DNA of 39,307 nucleotides. Source: Methanomicrobiaceae archaeon (lineage in GTDB: Archaea > Halobacteriota > Methanomicrobia > Methanomicrobiales > Methanomicrobiaceae). How positions within the stretch are numbered: the first letter of the stretch is position 1; every line of letters starts with the position of its first letter. Below are positions 7,596 to 15,466 of this stretch, in pieces. Under the pieces are notes generated by a model that saw only the letters and a program-made list of their open reading frames with translations, had not been told where the DNA came from and did not search any database. Location of the stretch: assembly GCA_016928355.1 (NCBI GenBank), contig JAFGKW010000045.1:70625-109931 (forward strand), read 5' to 3'. Both the position numbers and the translations under genes were made by a program.

Positions 7596-8564
7596 TTATA
7601 ACAGGTTCTTTCCCTCGTCATTCCCCAGGAATTCAAATACCTCGTCGGTGACCTTCCTGAGCTTTTCTACAGAAGACTGGAAATCATCAACCTCTTCAGG
7701 GCTTATCCTGATAGGTATCGGGAATACTCCCTTCCTGTTGAGCATTGCCGGGACTCCTATGCAGATATTTCCTATATCATGTACCTCACACCTGATGTAC
7801 GCAGATACCGAGAGTATTCTATTCTCATTCCCCAGAACAGTCCTTGCAAGAGTTGCAATTGCTTCAGCAGGGCCGTAGATAGTTGCACCGCTCCTCTCAA
7901 TGATGTAATGCCCTGCGTCCTTTACCCAGTCAATCATATCCTCTCCCGGGAAAGTCCTGAATTCAGGGAGATTCTTCAGCTGAATTCCTCCGATCGTTGT
8001 TGCAGACCAGAGAGGGACCATGCTCTCCCCGTGCTCCCCGATAATACGGGTATGCACTTCACTTACATGAACCTTGAAATGCTGTGCGATAAAAGATTTT
8101 AGCCTCATCGAATCGAGGTGAGTGCCTAAGCCGAAAACTCTTGAAGGCGGAAAACCAGAGTGTTTCAGGGCGACCGCGGTCATAATGTCGACCGGGTTCG
8201 TAACCACGAATAGTATCGAATCGGGTGCCTGTTCTGCTGCCATTTCAGCATAACCTGCAACAATCCTGGCGTTCTTTTTGGCGAGATCAATCCTGTCCTG
8301 CCCCGTGTGCCTGGGCACACCGGATGAGATGATCACCATATCAGAGTGCTTTATAAGCGAAGGATGAGTACCTGACGTGACCCTTATTCGCCTTCCGACA
8401 GCGGCAAATGCATCGACGAAATCCCATTTCAAACCCTCAAGCAGCTCTTCTCCTCCTTCCCTGCCGAAGAGGACTATCTCTGTAACATAAGGAATTCTTG
8501 AGATTGCATAGGCGGCCGACTGGCCCACCTTTCCGGATGCACCGATAACGGTAACCTTTGCCAT
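7596..8564 (-). CDS. mdh: Malate dehydrogenase (archaeal LDH/MDH family)
   Basis: The 322-aa enzyme has a Rossmann motif VIGASGKVGQ (residues 6-15), NPVD at 123-126, GLGTHLDSMRLK with Asp151 and Arg154, and the catalytic IIGEHGES with His178. Arg85 in GVPRHTGQDR occupies the substrate-selecting position where malate enzymes have Arg and lactate enzymes Gln, supporting malate/oxaloacetate. The sequence closely resembles the NAD(P)-dependent methanogen enzyme typified by MJ0490. The start lies just behind the SRP RNA gene; GGTG at 8570-8573 precedes the ATG by about 7 nt. It probably serves the partial, reductive TCA branch. Confidence 0.92.
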   Translation of the reverse strand: MAKVTVIGASGKVGQSAAYAISRIPYVTEIVLFGREGGEELLEGLKWDFVDAFAAVGRRIRVTSGTHPSLIKHSDMVIISSGVPRHTGQDRIDLAKKNARIVAGYAEMAAEQAPDSILFVVTNPVDIMTAVALKHSGFPPSRVFGLGTHLDSMRLKSFIAQHFKVHVSEVHTRIIGEHGESMVPLWSATTIGGIQLKNLPEFRTFPGEDMIDWVKDAGHYIIERSGATIYGPAEAIATLARTVLGNENRILSVSAYIRCEVHDIGNICIGVPAMLNRKGVFPIPIRISPEEVDDFQSSVEKLRKVTDEVFEFLGNDEGKNLL

Positions 8565-8583
8565 GATTCAACACCAGAAAAAC

Positions 8584-8891
8584 GGGAACGCGAGCCGGGT
8601 TGGAATCACGTGTCCAGCCCTTACCTGGAACTCCTCCTCCACCCTGCAACCCTGTGGGCACCAGACGTCCATGGTAAGTCTGCTCCCTTCCGGGCCTGAA
8701 CCGGTCTCCACGGTAAAAAGTCTCCATTCCCTCCGGAATCTTGATCCTTCTCCGCTAGTCTCACAGGACAGGGCTTCTCAGTTGGAATTATCAGGCTCAG
8801 GCTGGATCGCCAAAGCCGTCCCGGTCATTCGCCCCCCGCATAACGGCGGTTTCGGGTAACAGGTGACGCCTAACCACCCGGGCTAGTTCCC
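8584..8891 (-). ncRNA. Archaeal SRP RNA (7S RNA)
   Basis: The minus strand carries the conserved SRP helix-8 core GTTCAGGCCCGGAAGGGAGC (about 8682-8702), which binds SRP54. The ends pair: GGGAAC...AGCCCGGGTGG at the 5' side (8891 downward) with CCAACCCGG...GTTCCC at the 3' side (8584-8603), the long helix that joins the two ends in archaeal 7S RNA. A TTTTT run follows at 8582-8578. About 308 nt is the usual archaeal length. A CTTTTATT element about 25-30 bp upstream may be the TATA box, inside the 3' end of the preceding gene. With SRP19 and SRP54 it targets nascent membrane proteins to the translocon. Confidence 0.93.
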
Positions 8892-8905
8892 AATATAATT
8901 CTGTT

Positions 8906-9943
8906 TCAAGGAATAAAAGCATCACCGCCATAGGCGGCCTTCCAGTCAGATATAATTTTTTTCAGCTTTGCAGCATTATCTTTGCCGAAAATGTCGATTG
9001 TAGCCAGCCTGCGGCCTTTAGGGATGTTATTGCCGGAATTCATATAATCACCCCAAAGGACAAGCGCCTCCCGGTTATTTCCCGATGATTCGGCAATCCG
9101 GACCGAATCCGGCGATATCCTGCGACCCGGATCACCGGGTGGCGCAAAGATCTCCACTTCATCAAGTTTCAGGATGCCGCGGTTTGCATAGAGATTTATG
9201 GCAGACCAGAACGAGGCGGGGTACCATGCGTCGTTCAGCACGACAACAGGAACTCCGGTGATAATCGCCACAAGTCCGAGAGTCCCGGCACCGCTGCAGG
9301 CGTCGATGAAGACATCCGGCTTCTCCTTAAGGATCATTGATTCAACGGCCTGTATCTTCGGGCCGGTACCCCTTGGAAACTCTATGTGCATGAGAGACTG
9401 CTGCTTGTAGACAGCAAATGCCCCCCCTGATGTCCTGAAGATATCAGCCCTGACATCGCATCCGGCGAGAAGCTCGTTTTCGGATGTAAGGGAGAAGTCC
9501 CCGCCCGATATCCCGGGAACAGCCCCTTTATCGCCAATGACACCTTTTATCTCGGGGACTTCGGCAACTAGCCTTTCAGCCGTCTTCCGGTCTACATTGC
9601 GGGTCAGGAGAACAAGTGATCTCTCCGGGAGAAAAGGGGGGGCGCTCATATTCGTTCCCGGCGAGATTAAGGGTGTGCCTATGGCGCCAAGCGGAGTTTC
9701 GGCATCAATAACCCCCCCCTCAGCCATTATCAGGTGGCAGTGGGAGAAGACATCGTCGATGAACCTCTTCCTGCATACGGGGCATTGTTCTGCAGGAGGA
9801 AGACCCGGAGGAGGAAGCCTTTTGTCAAGAGGGATGGCGAGGCATTCTTCACATGGTGAAAAACGGCCCATAGCCTCCTTTATCAACACTTCAGCATCAG
9901 ATATGCAGTCTTTACCGCAGACAGGGCACCCGGGAGGAATCAT
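8906..9943 (-). CDS. Zinc-finger protein with SAM-methyltransferase-like domain
   Basis: The 345-aa protein starts with two zinc-finger-like units, CPVCGKDC...CEEC and CPVCRKRF...HCH, within the first 70 residues. The second half has PRGTGPKIQAVESMI followed by DVFIDACSGAGTLGLVAI (about residues 209-226), resembling motif I of class I methyltransferases, and VVLNDAWYP, resembling the acidic end of strand 2. It could modify RNA or protein, but I do not recognise the family and the substrate is unknown. It lies 4 bp downstream of hxlB on the same strand, suggesting co-transcription, and ends just before the SRP RNA. Confidence 0.75.
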   Translation of the reverse strand: MIPPGCPVCGKDCISDAEVLIKEAMGRFSPCEECLAIPLDKRLPPPGLPPAEQCPVCRKRFIDDVFSHCHLIMAEGGVIDAETPLGAIGTPLISPGTNMSAPPFLPERSLVLLTRNVDRKTAERLVAEVPEIKGVIGDKGAVPGISGGDFSLTSENELLAGCDVRADIFRTSGGAFAVYKQQSLMHIEFPRGTGPKIQAVESMILKEKPDVFIDACSGAGTLGLVAIITGVPVVVLNDAWYPASFWSAINLYANRGILKLDEVEIFAPPGDPGRRISPDSVRIAESSGNNREALVLWGDYMNSGNNIPKGRRLATIDIFGKDNAAKLKKIISDWKAAYGGDAFIP

Positions 9944-9947
9944 AAAA

Positions 9948-10562
9948 TTACTGGATATTGGAGAGTCTTCCGATGACCTCTTCTATTCCGCACTCACGGA
10001 CATCCATTATATCGGCGATAACGGCATCAGAAAAGACCATCGCAGCGGTCTCATAGAGAGTCCCGATAGCCGCAAGCGGGTGGGAGAGTGACTTGTAGCC
10101 CCCGGTAAGCTGCCTTACCTCAAATGTATTCGGCCATTCCTGGTCTTTCGGGGGAGTGGAGGGTATCTCAACGATATAGTCAGCAAGCTTTCCGATACTC
10201 GAATCCCTGTGGGATGTAATAAGGCACAGGACCCCGCCGAGAGCCTTTGCAGATTCGGCTATATCAACCATCGAATTGGTCTCTCCTGAACCTGAAAACA
10301 CCAAAACAGCATCTCCAGGCTCCATTGCCGGCGTAACCGTCTCACCTACAACATAACTCTCCAGTCCGATATGCATCAGGCGCATTGCAAATGCCCTTCC
10401 GATAAGCCCGGATCTCCCCGCACCGGCCACATAAATCCGGTTTGCTCTCAAAAGGGCAGATATAAAGGAATTTATCTCTTCATCAGATATTTCATCTATC
10501 CGGCGATCTATCTCATCGGTCATTTTCTTCATATTTATCTTAACATCGCCGCAACCGCTCAT
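9948..10562 (-). CDS. hxlB: 6-phospho-3-hexuloisomerase (SIS domain)
   Basis: The 204-aa SIS-domain protein has the sugar-phosphate-binding signature VAGAGRSGLIGRAFAMRLMH (residues 45-64), VFSGSGET near 108 and the C-terminal LSHPLAAIGTLYETAAMVFSD typical of archaeal hexuloisomerases (MJ1247-like). It interconverts 3-hexulose 6-phosphate and fructose 6-phosphate; archaea use it in the reverse ribulose-monophosphate pathway to make ribulose 5-phosphate. No hexulose-phosphate synthase is visible here. A TATA box at 10585-10592 predicts transcription from about the ATG itself, so the message is probably leaderless and this start is preferred over later Met codons. Confidence 0.9.
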   Translation of the reverse strand: MSGCGDVKINMKKMTDEIDRRIDEISDEEINSFISALLRANRIYVAGAGRSGLIGRAFAMRLMHIGLESYVVGETVTPAMEPGDAVLVFSGSGETNSMVDIAESAKALGGVLCLITSHRDSSIGKLADYIVEIPSTPPKDQEWPNTFEVRQLTGGYKSLSHPLAAIGTLYETAAMVFSDAVIADIMDVRECGIEEVIGRLSNIQ

Positions 10563-10584
10563 GTTGATATTTACGACAGGATAG

Positions 10585-10592
10585 TATATAAT
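10585..10592 (-). promoter_or_regulatory. TATA box for hxlB
   Basis: The minus strand reads ATTATATA here, centred about 26 bp before the hxlB ATG, the expected archaeal TATA-to-start spacing for a leaderless transcript. Confidence 0.55.
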
Positions 10593-10665
10593 TCAGTTTG
10601 GCTGGCGGCATAATTACCTGATTCATCCCTTAATCACCGGTCATTCGTCCCGGGACAAACACTTC

Positions 10666-10679
10666 ACTTTCACACCGCA
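10666..10679 (+). promoter_or_regulatory. Putative regulator site, copy 1 (ACTTTCACACCGCA)
   Basis: This 14-bp string is repeated exactly at 17915-17928. Both copies lie roughly 11 bp upstream of a TATA-like element (ATTATATC at 10691 here), where archaeal activators typically bind. It precedes the 140-aa hypothetical gene at 10742. Confidence 0.45.
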
Positions 10680-10741
10680 CACGGACTCAGATTATATCTC
10701 CACCGGTTTCATCTTCAACTATACCATAAGGAAGTGCAGCG

Positions 10742-11164
10742 ATGATGCAAAGATCAGGATATATGCAGATTTCAAATGCACCTGCATATGATCCTTCAGG
10801 AAGAAAATGCAGAATAGCTATAATATCAGCAGGTGCGGACAGATACGCCATAGAGACAGATGAACTGTCAAAGCTCCTCCTTTACGGGAGAAAGTGTCCG
10901 GTCAGGCACATAACCCATCATTTCGGAGTGCATCTCGGAGATGCAGCCGGAGCCGCGTCGCTTTCATACTCAAAAAAAGGCCTTGTTCTTGAAATCTTCC
11001 AGGGAAGAAGATACATAGTCTCGAGAAACAGTGCTGCAGCTCTGCTGAAAGGATACATGAATTATTCAGCAATAGCAGAGATGCCTGCCCCACCGGAGAC
11101 CGGAATTCATTCCTGCAGCAGCCCGACCTTCCAGTCCACGATAACCCCATGGGTTGCTGTATGA
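10742..11164 (+). CDS. Hypothetical protein, 140 aa
   Basis: I do not recognise this protein. It has a compact, partly hydrophobic core with segments IAIISAGADRYAIETDELSK and KKGLVLEIFQGRRYIVSRNS, suggesting a small beta-rich domain, and a Pro/Ser-rich tail (PAPPETGIHSCSSPTF). There is no signal peptide or membrane helix. Codon use (AGA/AGG arginine, ATA isoleucine) matches neighbouring genes, which argues it is real. The promoter region has a TATA-like ATTATATC at 10691 and a 14-bp motif shared with the RPA promoter. Two adjacent ATG codons could start it; the ribosome-binding site is weak (GGAAGTG). Confidence 0.6.
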   Translation: MMQRSGYMQISNAPAYDPSGRKCRIAIISAGADRYAIETDELSKLLLYGRKCPVRHITHHFGVHLGDAAGAASLSYSKKGLVLEIFQGRRYIVSRNSAAALLKGYMNYSAIAEMPAPPETGIHSCSSPTFQSTITPWVAV

Positions 11165-11232
11165 ACACCAACCTCCTTTTGCAGGCGCACTCCGAAGAAT
11201 ACCAGATATAATATGAAATCCCACCATCTAAT

Positions 11233-11871
11233 GTGCCGGAATCATGCAGCAGGTGGGAGAGCCATTATAAGAAACACAGAAGGCCCTGGGCGGGAGCGAT
11301 CCGGGATCGTCCAAAACTCCCGGCAGACCTGAATGTTCTTGAGGCAGGCTGCGGCAACGGCAAGCACCTGGGAGAGCTTCTTTACAGCGATGTTCATACA
11401 ACTGCATTCGATTTCTCCGCAAATGCGGTTGCCGCATGTAAAAAAGGAATCTCCTGTCGTGATGATAAAAACAGGGCAGAACTGCTGGTGGCAGACTGCA
11501 GGTATCTCCCTTTCAGGAATTCGACCTTTGATATTGCCTATTACAGGCATGTAACCGGCCATATGGCCTGCGAAGACAGGCAAATCTCTGCAGAAGAGTG
11601 CATAAGAGTACTGAAGGAAAAAGGAGAGCTGCATTTCACCGGATTCTCTGTCGAGGATATGAGGGCAGGGAAGGGAGATGAGATAGAGAATAAGTCATAC
11701 ATGAGAGGAAGCGGCATAATAACACACTATTTTACCGAAGAAGAGGTCAGGAAGCTCTTTTCCGGGCTGCATGAAATATCTCTCAGGACTGTCAGGTGGA
11801 AGATGAGGATTAGAGGAAAGGATTACATGAGGGCAGAGATTGCCGCAGTCTTCAGAAAAGTCACCCGGTGA
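11233..11871 (+). CDS. Class I SAM-dependent methyltransferase
   Basis: The 212-aa protein has motif I VLEAGCGNGKHLGELL (residues 35-50), an AFDFSANAV strand-2 motif, LLVADCRYLPF with ...STFDIAYYRHVTGHM (motif IV region), and VLKEKGELHFTGFS, the usual post-motif strand, as in UbiE/Methyltransf_11 proteins. It probably methylates a small molecule; the substrate cannot be told. A GTG codon at 11233 is the only upstream start because an in-frame stop lies at 11209. TATA-like AGATATAATA at 11204-11213 predicts transcription starting about there, consistent with a leaderless GTG start. Its 3' end overlaps the convergent IMPACT-family gene by 11 bp. Confidence 0.8.
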   Translation: MPESCSRWESHYKKHRRPWAGAIRDRPKLPADLNVLEAGCGNGKHLGELLYSDVHTTAFDFSANAVAACKKGISCRDDKNRAELLVADCRYLPFRNSTFDIAYYRHVTGHMACEDRQISAEECIRVLKEKGELHFTGFSVEDMRAGKGDEIENKSYMRGSGIITHYFTEEEVRKLFSGLHEISLRTVRWKMRIRGKDYMRAEIAAVFRKVTR

Positions 11872-12253
11872 TCCGTTCGGATTCCAGGTAAAGATCTACG
11901 ACAGCACAGCCGGCCTCACGAAATGCCCGGGAAACACCGCCGGGACCGAGCTTTACACCACCAAATACCCTTGATACGATAAGACAGTGAGTGTCGAGAT
12001 CGTTTTGTATGAGCACATCCAGAAGAACCCTTCCCGGGTTTCCGACCTCTCCGTCGCTGCCAAAAGCTGTATTATCAGATCTTCCGTCAGCATTCCTGGC
12101 GGCATAGCAGTGGTGTGCGGCCTTTTTATAGAGCTTCCTGTGAATCCTGTTGATCTCCGCTGCATCCTCACCGGGTTCAAGCAGGTAGAGGTGGGCAAAG
12201 AAACGGGATTTCCGGACTTCGTACTTTATCGCCGAAAGCTCTTTCATGACCAT
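11861..12253 (-). CDS. IMPACT/YigZ family protein (UPF0029)
   Basis: The 130-aa protein has the UPF0029 core: SRFFAHLYLLEP near the N-terminus, HHCYAARNADGRSDNTAFGS and GEVGNPGRVLLD in the middle, and VSRVFGGVKLGPGGVSRAF, the family signature. It lacks the C-terminal extension of bacterial YigZ. The eukaryotic relative IMPACT regulates the GCN2 kinase and bacterial members may bind nucleic acid, but the archaeal role is not known. It is convergent with, and overlaps by 11 bp, the preceding methyltransferase. Confidence 0.88.
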   Translation of the reverse strand: MVMKELSAIKYEVRKSRFFAHLYLLEPGEDAAEINRIHRKLYKKAAHHCYAARNADGRSDNTAFGSDGEVGNPGRVLLDVLIQNDLDTHCLIVSRVFGGVKLGPGGVSRAFREAGCAVVDLYLESERITG

Positions 12254-12377
12254 TCATATTGGCCCGAAGTAAAAAATAATATCCGGAAAAACAGGAAAAC
12301 CCCCGGAAGCAGGGAGATTATATATAAAAAACAGTTAATTACAGTACAAAAACCCTTATGAGCTGCAGGAGTGATAT

Positions 12378-13013
12378 ATGAAAATTAAACTTGGAAAGAT
12401 AGTAACCCTGATTCTGCAGTTTTTTATCATCCTGATCATCTACGCCAGCTTTTACACGGGAGACTATTTTTTTGCGATTGGAGGGATTTTCGCCCTTTTC
12501 CTGACAATAGTTCCATATATCGTCGAAAGGAAGCTCTGTCTGGTAATCCCCTGGTGGCTGACGTTCCTGATTGTCCTCTCTCTCTACATCCATCTTGCAG
12601 GCGAATACTACTCATGGTACCTGCTGTTCTCCCCCTATTACGACAAATTTGCCCATACGATTTCAGGGATAACTGTAGGACTGCTCGGTTTCACCGTGGT
12701 TCTGCTTATAGACAGGTACACGGAGAACAACTTCAACAGACCGCTCATCATCTTCATGATATTCATGTTCACAATGGCCTTCGGTGCGATATGGGAGATC
12801 ATCGAATTTTCTATGGATATATTCTTCGGGGGGAAGATGCAGCACGGAAACACGGACACTATGCTCGATATGATCTTTGTAATGGGCGGTGCGATCATCG
12901 TGGCGGCACTTGGGAATTTTTACCTCAGAAAGATGAGTAAACTTGATTTAACTCAATTATTAGCAGGCAATCCTGATTTAGACAGATATAAGCGCATTAA
13001 ATCAAAAAAATGA
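12378..13013 (+). CDS. DUF2238 (YjdF-like) membrane protein
   Basis: The 211-aa protein has about six membrane helices. Conserved-looking motifs YDKFAHTISGITVGLLG (residues 88-104), AFGAIWEIIEFSMDIFFG and HGNTDTMLDMIFVMGGAI match the DUF2238/YjdF family, whose Asp, His and Glu residues sit in the membrane. The function of the family is unknown. The start is supported by GGAGTGAT ahead of the ATG and by TATA-like TTATATATAAAA at 12318-12329. The tail is basic and presumably cytoplasmic. Confidence 0.8.
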   Translation: MKIKLGKIVTLILQFFIILIIYASFYTGDYFFAIGGIFALFLTIVPYIVERKLCLVIPWWLTFLIVLSLYIHLAGEYYSWYLLFSPYYDKFAHTISGITVGLLGFTVVLLIDRYTENNFNRPLIIFMIFMFTMAFGAIWEIIEFSMDIFFGGKMQHGNTDTMLDMIFVMGGAIIVAALGNFYLRKMSKLDLTQLLAGNPDLDRYKRIKSKK

Positions 13014-13100
13014 CAACCGTGAATAAGAATTATATGGAAAAAAGTAAAACAGGGTTAACCACAACACAAAATTATATATCGAAATCAGGGTTATTAATTA

Positions 13101-13184
13101 ATGCAGGGTTGTCTTTATCACACCGTTTTTGCAGTCTGCATAAGTGCCCCCCATTGCAGCTGATAACATGATAAGGGCAATCCT
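13101..13184 (+). ncRNA. Candidate structured non-coding RNA with C5 apical loop
   Basis: By eye, 13105-13120 pairs with 13169-13184 in an uninterrupted 16-bp stem with three G-U pairs. Inside, CAG and CTGC (13132-13134, 13136-13139) pair with GCAGCTG (13156-13162), and AGTG (13143-13146) with CATT (13152-13155) closes a CCCCC loop (13147-13151). The wobble pairs suggest selection at the RNA level. TATA-like ATTATATAT at 13071-13079 sits about 26 bp before the stem. The 12 nt at 13148-13159 are identical to 1311-1322 in the other candidate. No ORF is present, and the tRNA downstream has its own TATA-like element. Confidence 0.5.
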
Positions 13185-13225
13185 AACTTACATTATAGAC
13201 GAATTTGGTGTTTTACAGATTTAAA

Positions 13226-13297
13226 GGGCCTGTAGCTTAGTGGTGGAGCGCCCGGCTCATAACCGGGCGGTCATGCGTTCGAATCGCATCAGGCCCA
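13226..13297 (+). tRNA. tRNA with CAU anticodon, probably tRNA-Ile2 (else elongator tRNA-Met)
   Basis: A complete 72-nt cloverleaf: acceptor GGGCCTG/CAGGCCC with discriminator A, D arm, anticodon stem CCCGG/CCGGG with loop CTCATAA (anticodon CAT at 13258-13260), and T arm ATGCG-TTCGAAT-CGCAT. No CCA is encoded. The 5' end is unlike archaeal initiator tRNA. The GGGCC acceptor suggests the isoleucine tRNA whose C34 is changed to agmatidine by TiaS, but elongator Met cannot be excluded by eye. TATA-like CATTATAG at 13191-13198 lies at a fitting distance. Confidence 0.93.
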
Positions 13298-13539
13298 TTA
13301 ATCTTTTCTTTATATTATGCGTGGATTTTTCATAATCATGAAAAATGGTCCGCAGATATCATGACTTTCGCAAAATAAAAATGTGCTTGTCCTGAATTGC
13401 AAGTGATTCATTCCTCAATGGACTTTTATCCTGAATCATCATAATCAAGGATCTAAAACTCTTTTCAGACCCCCGACAGGTTCTTACAATGAGAGTCATA
13501 CAATCAGGGATGGAACTTACCCGTTCACCGGGAATTTTC

Positions 13540-14448
13540 TTATACAAAAATCCACATACTGGAGGCCGCAGCCACGACAAAAAATATAATGAAAAGACAG
13601 TATAACCTGCGGCGATTCCCCGCTTCGTCAATACAAATGGCAACCATGGCAGAAATAATAAACCCAAGAGACAATCCCGCAAAATGGGCGAAGGGATTCC
13701 TGTCGGTTCCGATATCGGTGAGAATCATGAACACGGGAGCCATTAAAGCCAGTGATATGAAGCAGAGGACCAAAACCGACTCTTTTCGTAAATCCTTCAG
13801 AGAACCTGCACAGGATAATGCCTGGTCTGTAAAAATCTCCATGAATAATACAAAACACATCAGAAACAGAAGAAAACTGGTAAAGGCCCATATAATCCCT
13901 GAAAATCCAAGACCATATCTAATCTCTTCAGGAAGAGAGCCCATTCTCCGGAAGAATAGGACAATTCCGGATATGGCAAAAGGAAATGCGAGAAAGAACA
14001 GAATCAGGTTGATACCGAGAAAATTTTTCGGCAGCGAAGCTCCGGATGAAGGAATGACATGATAATAAAATAACCAGATTAGAACTCCGATTACGACATA
14101 TGAGAACATATTGTGGATAAAATGCTCCCGGTCAAAGGGGCTGTGAATGTAGTTTGCAAAGAACATAGACTGCAGGTTCGGGTCTGAATAATCCAGAACA
14201 AGATTTTCTATGACAAATTCCGGAGACAGCAGATCCCCAAAAACAAGGAGCTGGAAGAGATCCAATATCACAGGGACAACGAGAATTAACATAAGAAACA
14301 GGTGTTTCCTCAATCCGGGGGATCTTATTTCCCCGGCAACAGCACGCAGATCCATCTCATAGTCCTTCCACCGGGCCGGAATAACAGACCCTGCGGCAAT
14401 AAGATACAGAGTTTTCACTGGTATATATATTCCACCGGAATCTCCCAA
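13540..14448 (-). CDS. Rhomboid-family intramembrane serine protease
   Basis: The membrane protein (302 aa from a TTG at 14448) has the rhomboid active-site set: HxxxN at His109-Asn113 (REHFIHNMF), GFSG with nucleophile Ser183, and HFAGLSLG with His255 spaced as H-x2-G-x3-G, the same spacing as in GlpG. It should cut membrane proteins within the bilayer; substrates are unknown. About seven hydrophobic segments are visible. The start is uncertain: GTG at 14418 or ATG at 14355 are alternatives, given TATA-like elements at 14465-14474 and 14421-14430. It is divergent from dys. Confidence 0.78.
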   Translation of the reverse strand: MGDSGGIYIPVKTLYLIAAGSVIPARWKDYEMDLRAVAGEIRSPGLRKHLFLMLILVVPVILDLFQLLVFGDLLSPEFVIENLVLDYSDPNLQSMFFANYIHSPFDREHFIHNMFSYVVIGVLIWLFYYHVIPSSGASLPKNFLGINLILFFLAFPFAISGIVLFFRRMGSLPEEIRYGLGFSGIIWAFTSFLLFLMCFVLFMEIFTDQALSCAGSLKDLRKESVLVLCFISLALMAPVFMILTDIGTDRNPFAHFAGLSLGFIISAMVAICIDEAGNRRRLYCLFIIFFVVAAASSMWIFV

Positions 14449-14464
14449 AACCCCAAACTTATCC

Positions 14465-14474
14465 TATATAAAAA
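14465..14474. promoter_or_regulatory. TATA-like element between divergent rhomboid and dys genes
   Basis: TATATAAAAA lies about 26 bp before a likely dys transcription start near 14495, and on the other strand about 25 bp before a possible start for the rhomboid gene. GTGAGG near 14500 could be the dys ribosome-binding site. Confidence 0.45.
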
Positions 14475-14518
14475 CAAAGATAAAGTACTGAAACCTAAGT
14501 GAGGCTTGTTTTAGGGCA

Positions 14519-15466
14519 ATGAAACATAATGACCTGTGCAAAACACCTGTCATCCAGGCAAGGGTAAAAGCCGGAATGACCGCTGGCGAGCTTGTAGAAC
14601 AATTCGGAAAATCAAGAGCCTATAATGCCGGATCACTCTGGCATGCGGTAAATATCTATGAAAATATGCTCTCCGACCCGGAGGTAGTCAAGTTCTTCGG
14701 ACTTGCAGGAGCAATGGTGCCCGGGGGAATGGGAGGGATAGTTGAAGACCTGATCATGCAGGGGCATATCGACATCCTCGTCTCGACCGGGGCAAACCTG
14801 ACCCATGATGTTATAGAGGCGATCGGGTGCAGCCACTACCACGGAACCGAGGTCTGCAATGATGTGGAGCTTTGTGACGAGGAGATCAACAGGATATACG
14901 ATGTATTTCTCCCGAATGATGCGTTCATAAAGTTCGAGGAGTTCCTCCAGGGTGTCTTTTCGGGCCTTGACAAGGATAAAAAATACGGCATTGCCGACCT
15001 TACAGGAATAATCGGTGAGAATCTTGATTCGGGAATTCTCGCCGCGGCTGCAAAGAAGGGAATCCCTGTATACTGCCCTGCAATACAGGATTCAATGATA
15101 GGGCTGCAGTACTGGCTCTTCTCACAGACTGAAAAGGTAACCATCGATGCGTTCGCGGATATGCCTTCACTGATGGACGTATGCTTCAGTGCCAAGAAGA
15201 CAGGGGCGATGCTCGTCGGAGGCGGTGTCCCCAAGAACTATATTTTCCAGTCGATGCTCATGACACCGGAGGGCTTCGACTATGCAGTGCAGCTTACAGG
15301 AGATCGCCCCGATCTCGGGGGACTCTCAGGTGCAACCCTCGATGAGGCAAAATCATGGGGAAAGCTCACCGGTGAGGCTACATCCCAGACTGTCTACGGC
15401 GATGCAACGATAAACCTCCCGCTCATAGTTGCGGCGACACTTGAAAGGCTGGAGCAAAAGAGATGA
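14519..15466 (+). CDS. dys: Deoxyhypusine synthase
   Basis: The 315-aa enzyme shows the family markers: [18 protein letters not shown] (residues 62-79), [25 protein letters not shown] near 237-244, [17 protein letters not shown] with Lys282 at the catalytic lysine position, and the closing [18 protein letters not shown]. It transfers the aminobutyl group of spermidine to a lysine of aIF5A, the first step of hypusine formation, essential in archaea. Length is normal. It overlaps pyrF by 4 bp (ATGA), so the two are translationally coupled. Confidence 0.95.
   Translation: MKHNDLCKTPVIQARVKAGMTAGELVEQFGKSRAYNAGSLWHAVNIYENMLSDPEVVKFFGLAGAMVPGGMGGIVEDLIMQGHIDILVSTGANLTHDVIEAIGCSHYHGTEVCNDVELCDEEINRIYDVFLPNDAFIKFEEFLQGVFSGLDKDKKYGIADLTGIIGENLDSGILAAAAKKGIPVYCPAIQDSMIGLQYWLFSQTEKVTIDAFADMPSLMDVCFSAKKTGAMLVGGGVPKNYIFQSMLMTPEGFDYAVQLTGDRPDLGGLSGATLDEAKSWGKLTGEATSQTVYGDATINLPLIVAATLERLEQKR

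Noticed and set aside
8563-8859. Open frames of 98 and 96 codons across 8437-8859
   Set aside because: They cover the SRP RNA gene, whose paired ends and helix-8 core explain this sequence.
13326-13345. Hairpin TTTTTCAT/ATGAAAAA after the tRNA
   Set aside because: It is a short AT-rich 8-bp stem 29 bp beyond the tRNA; it may be a terminator but is too weak to list as such.
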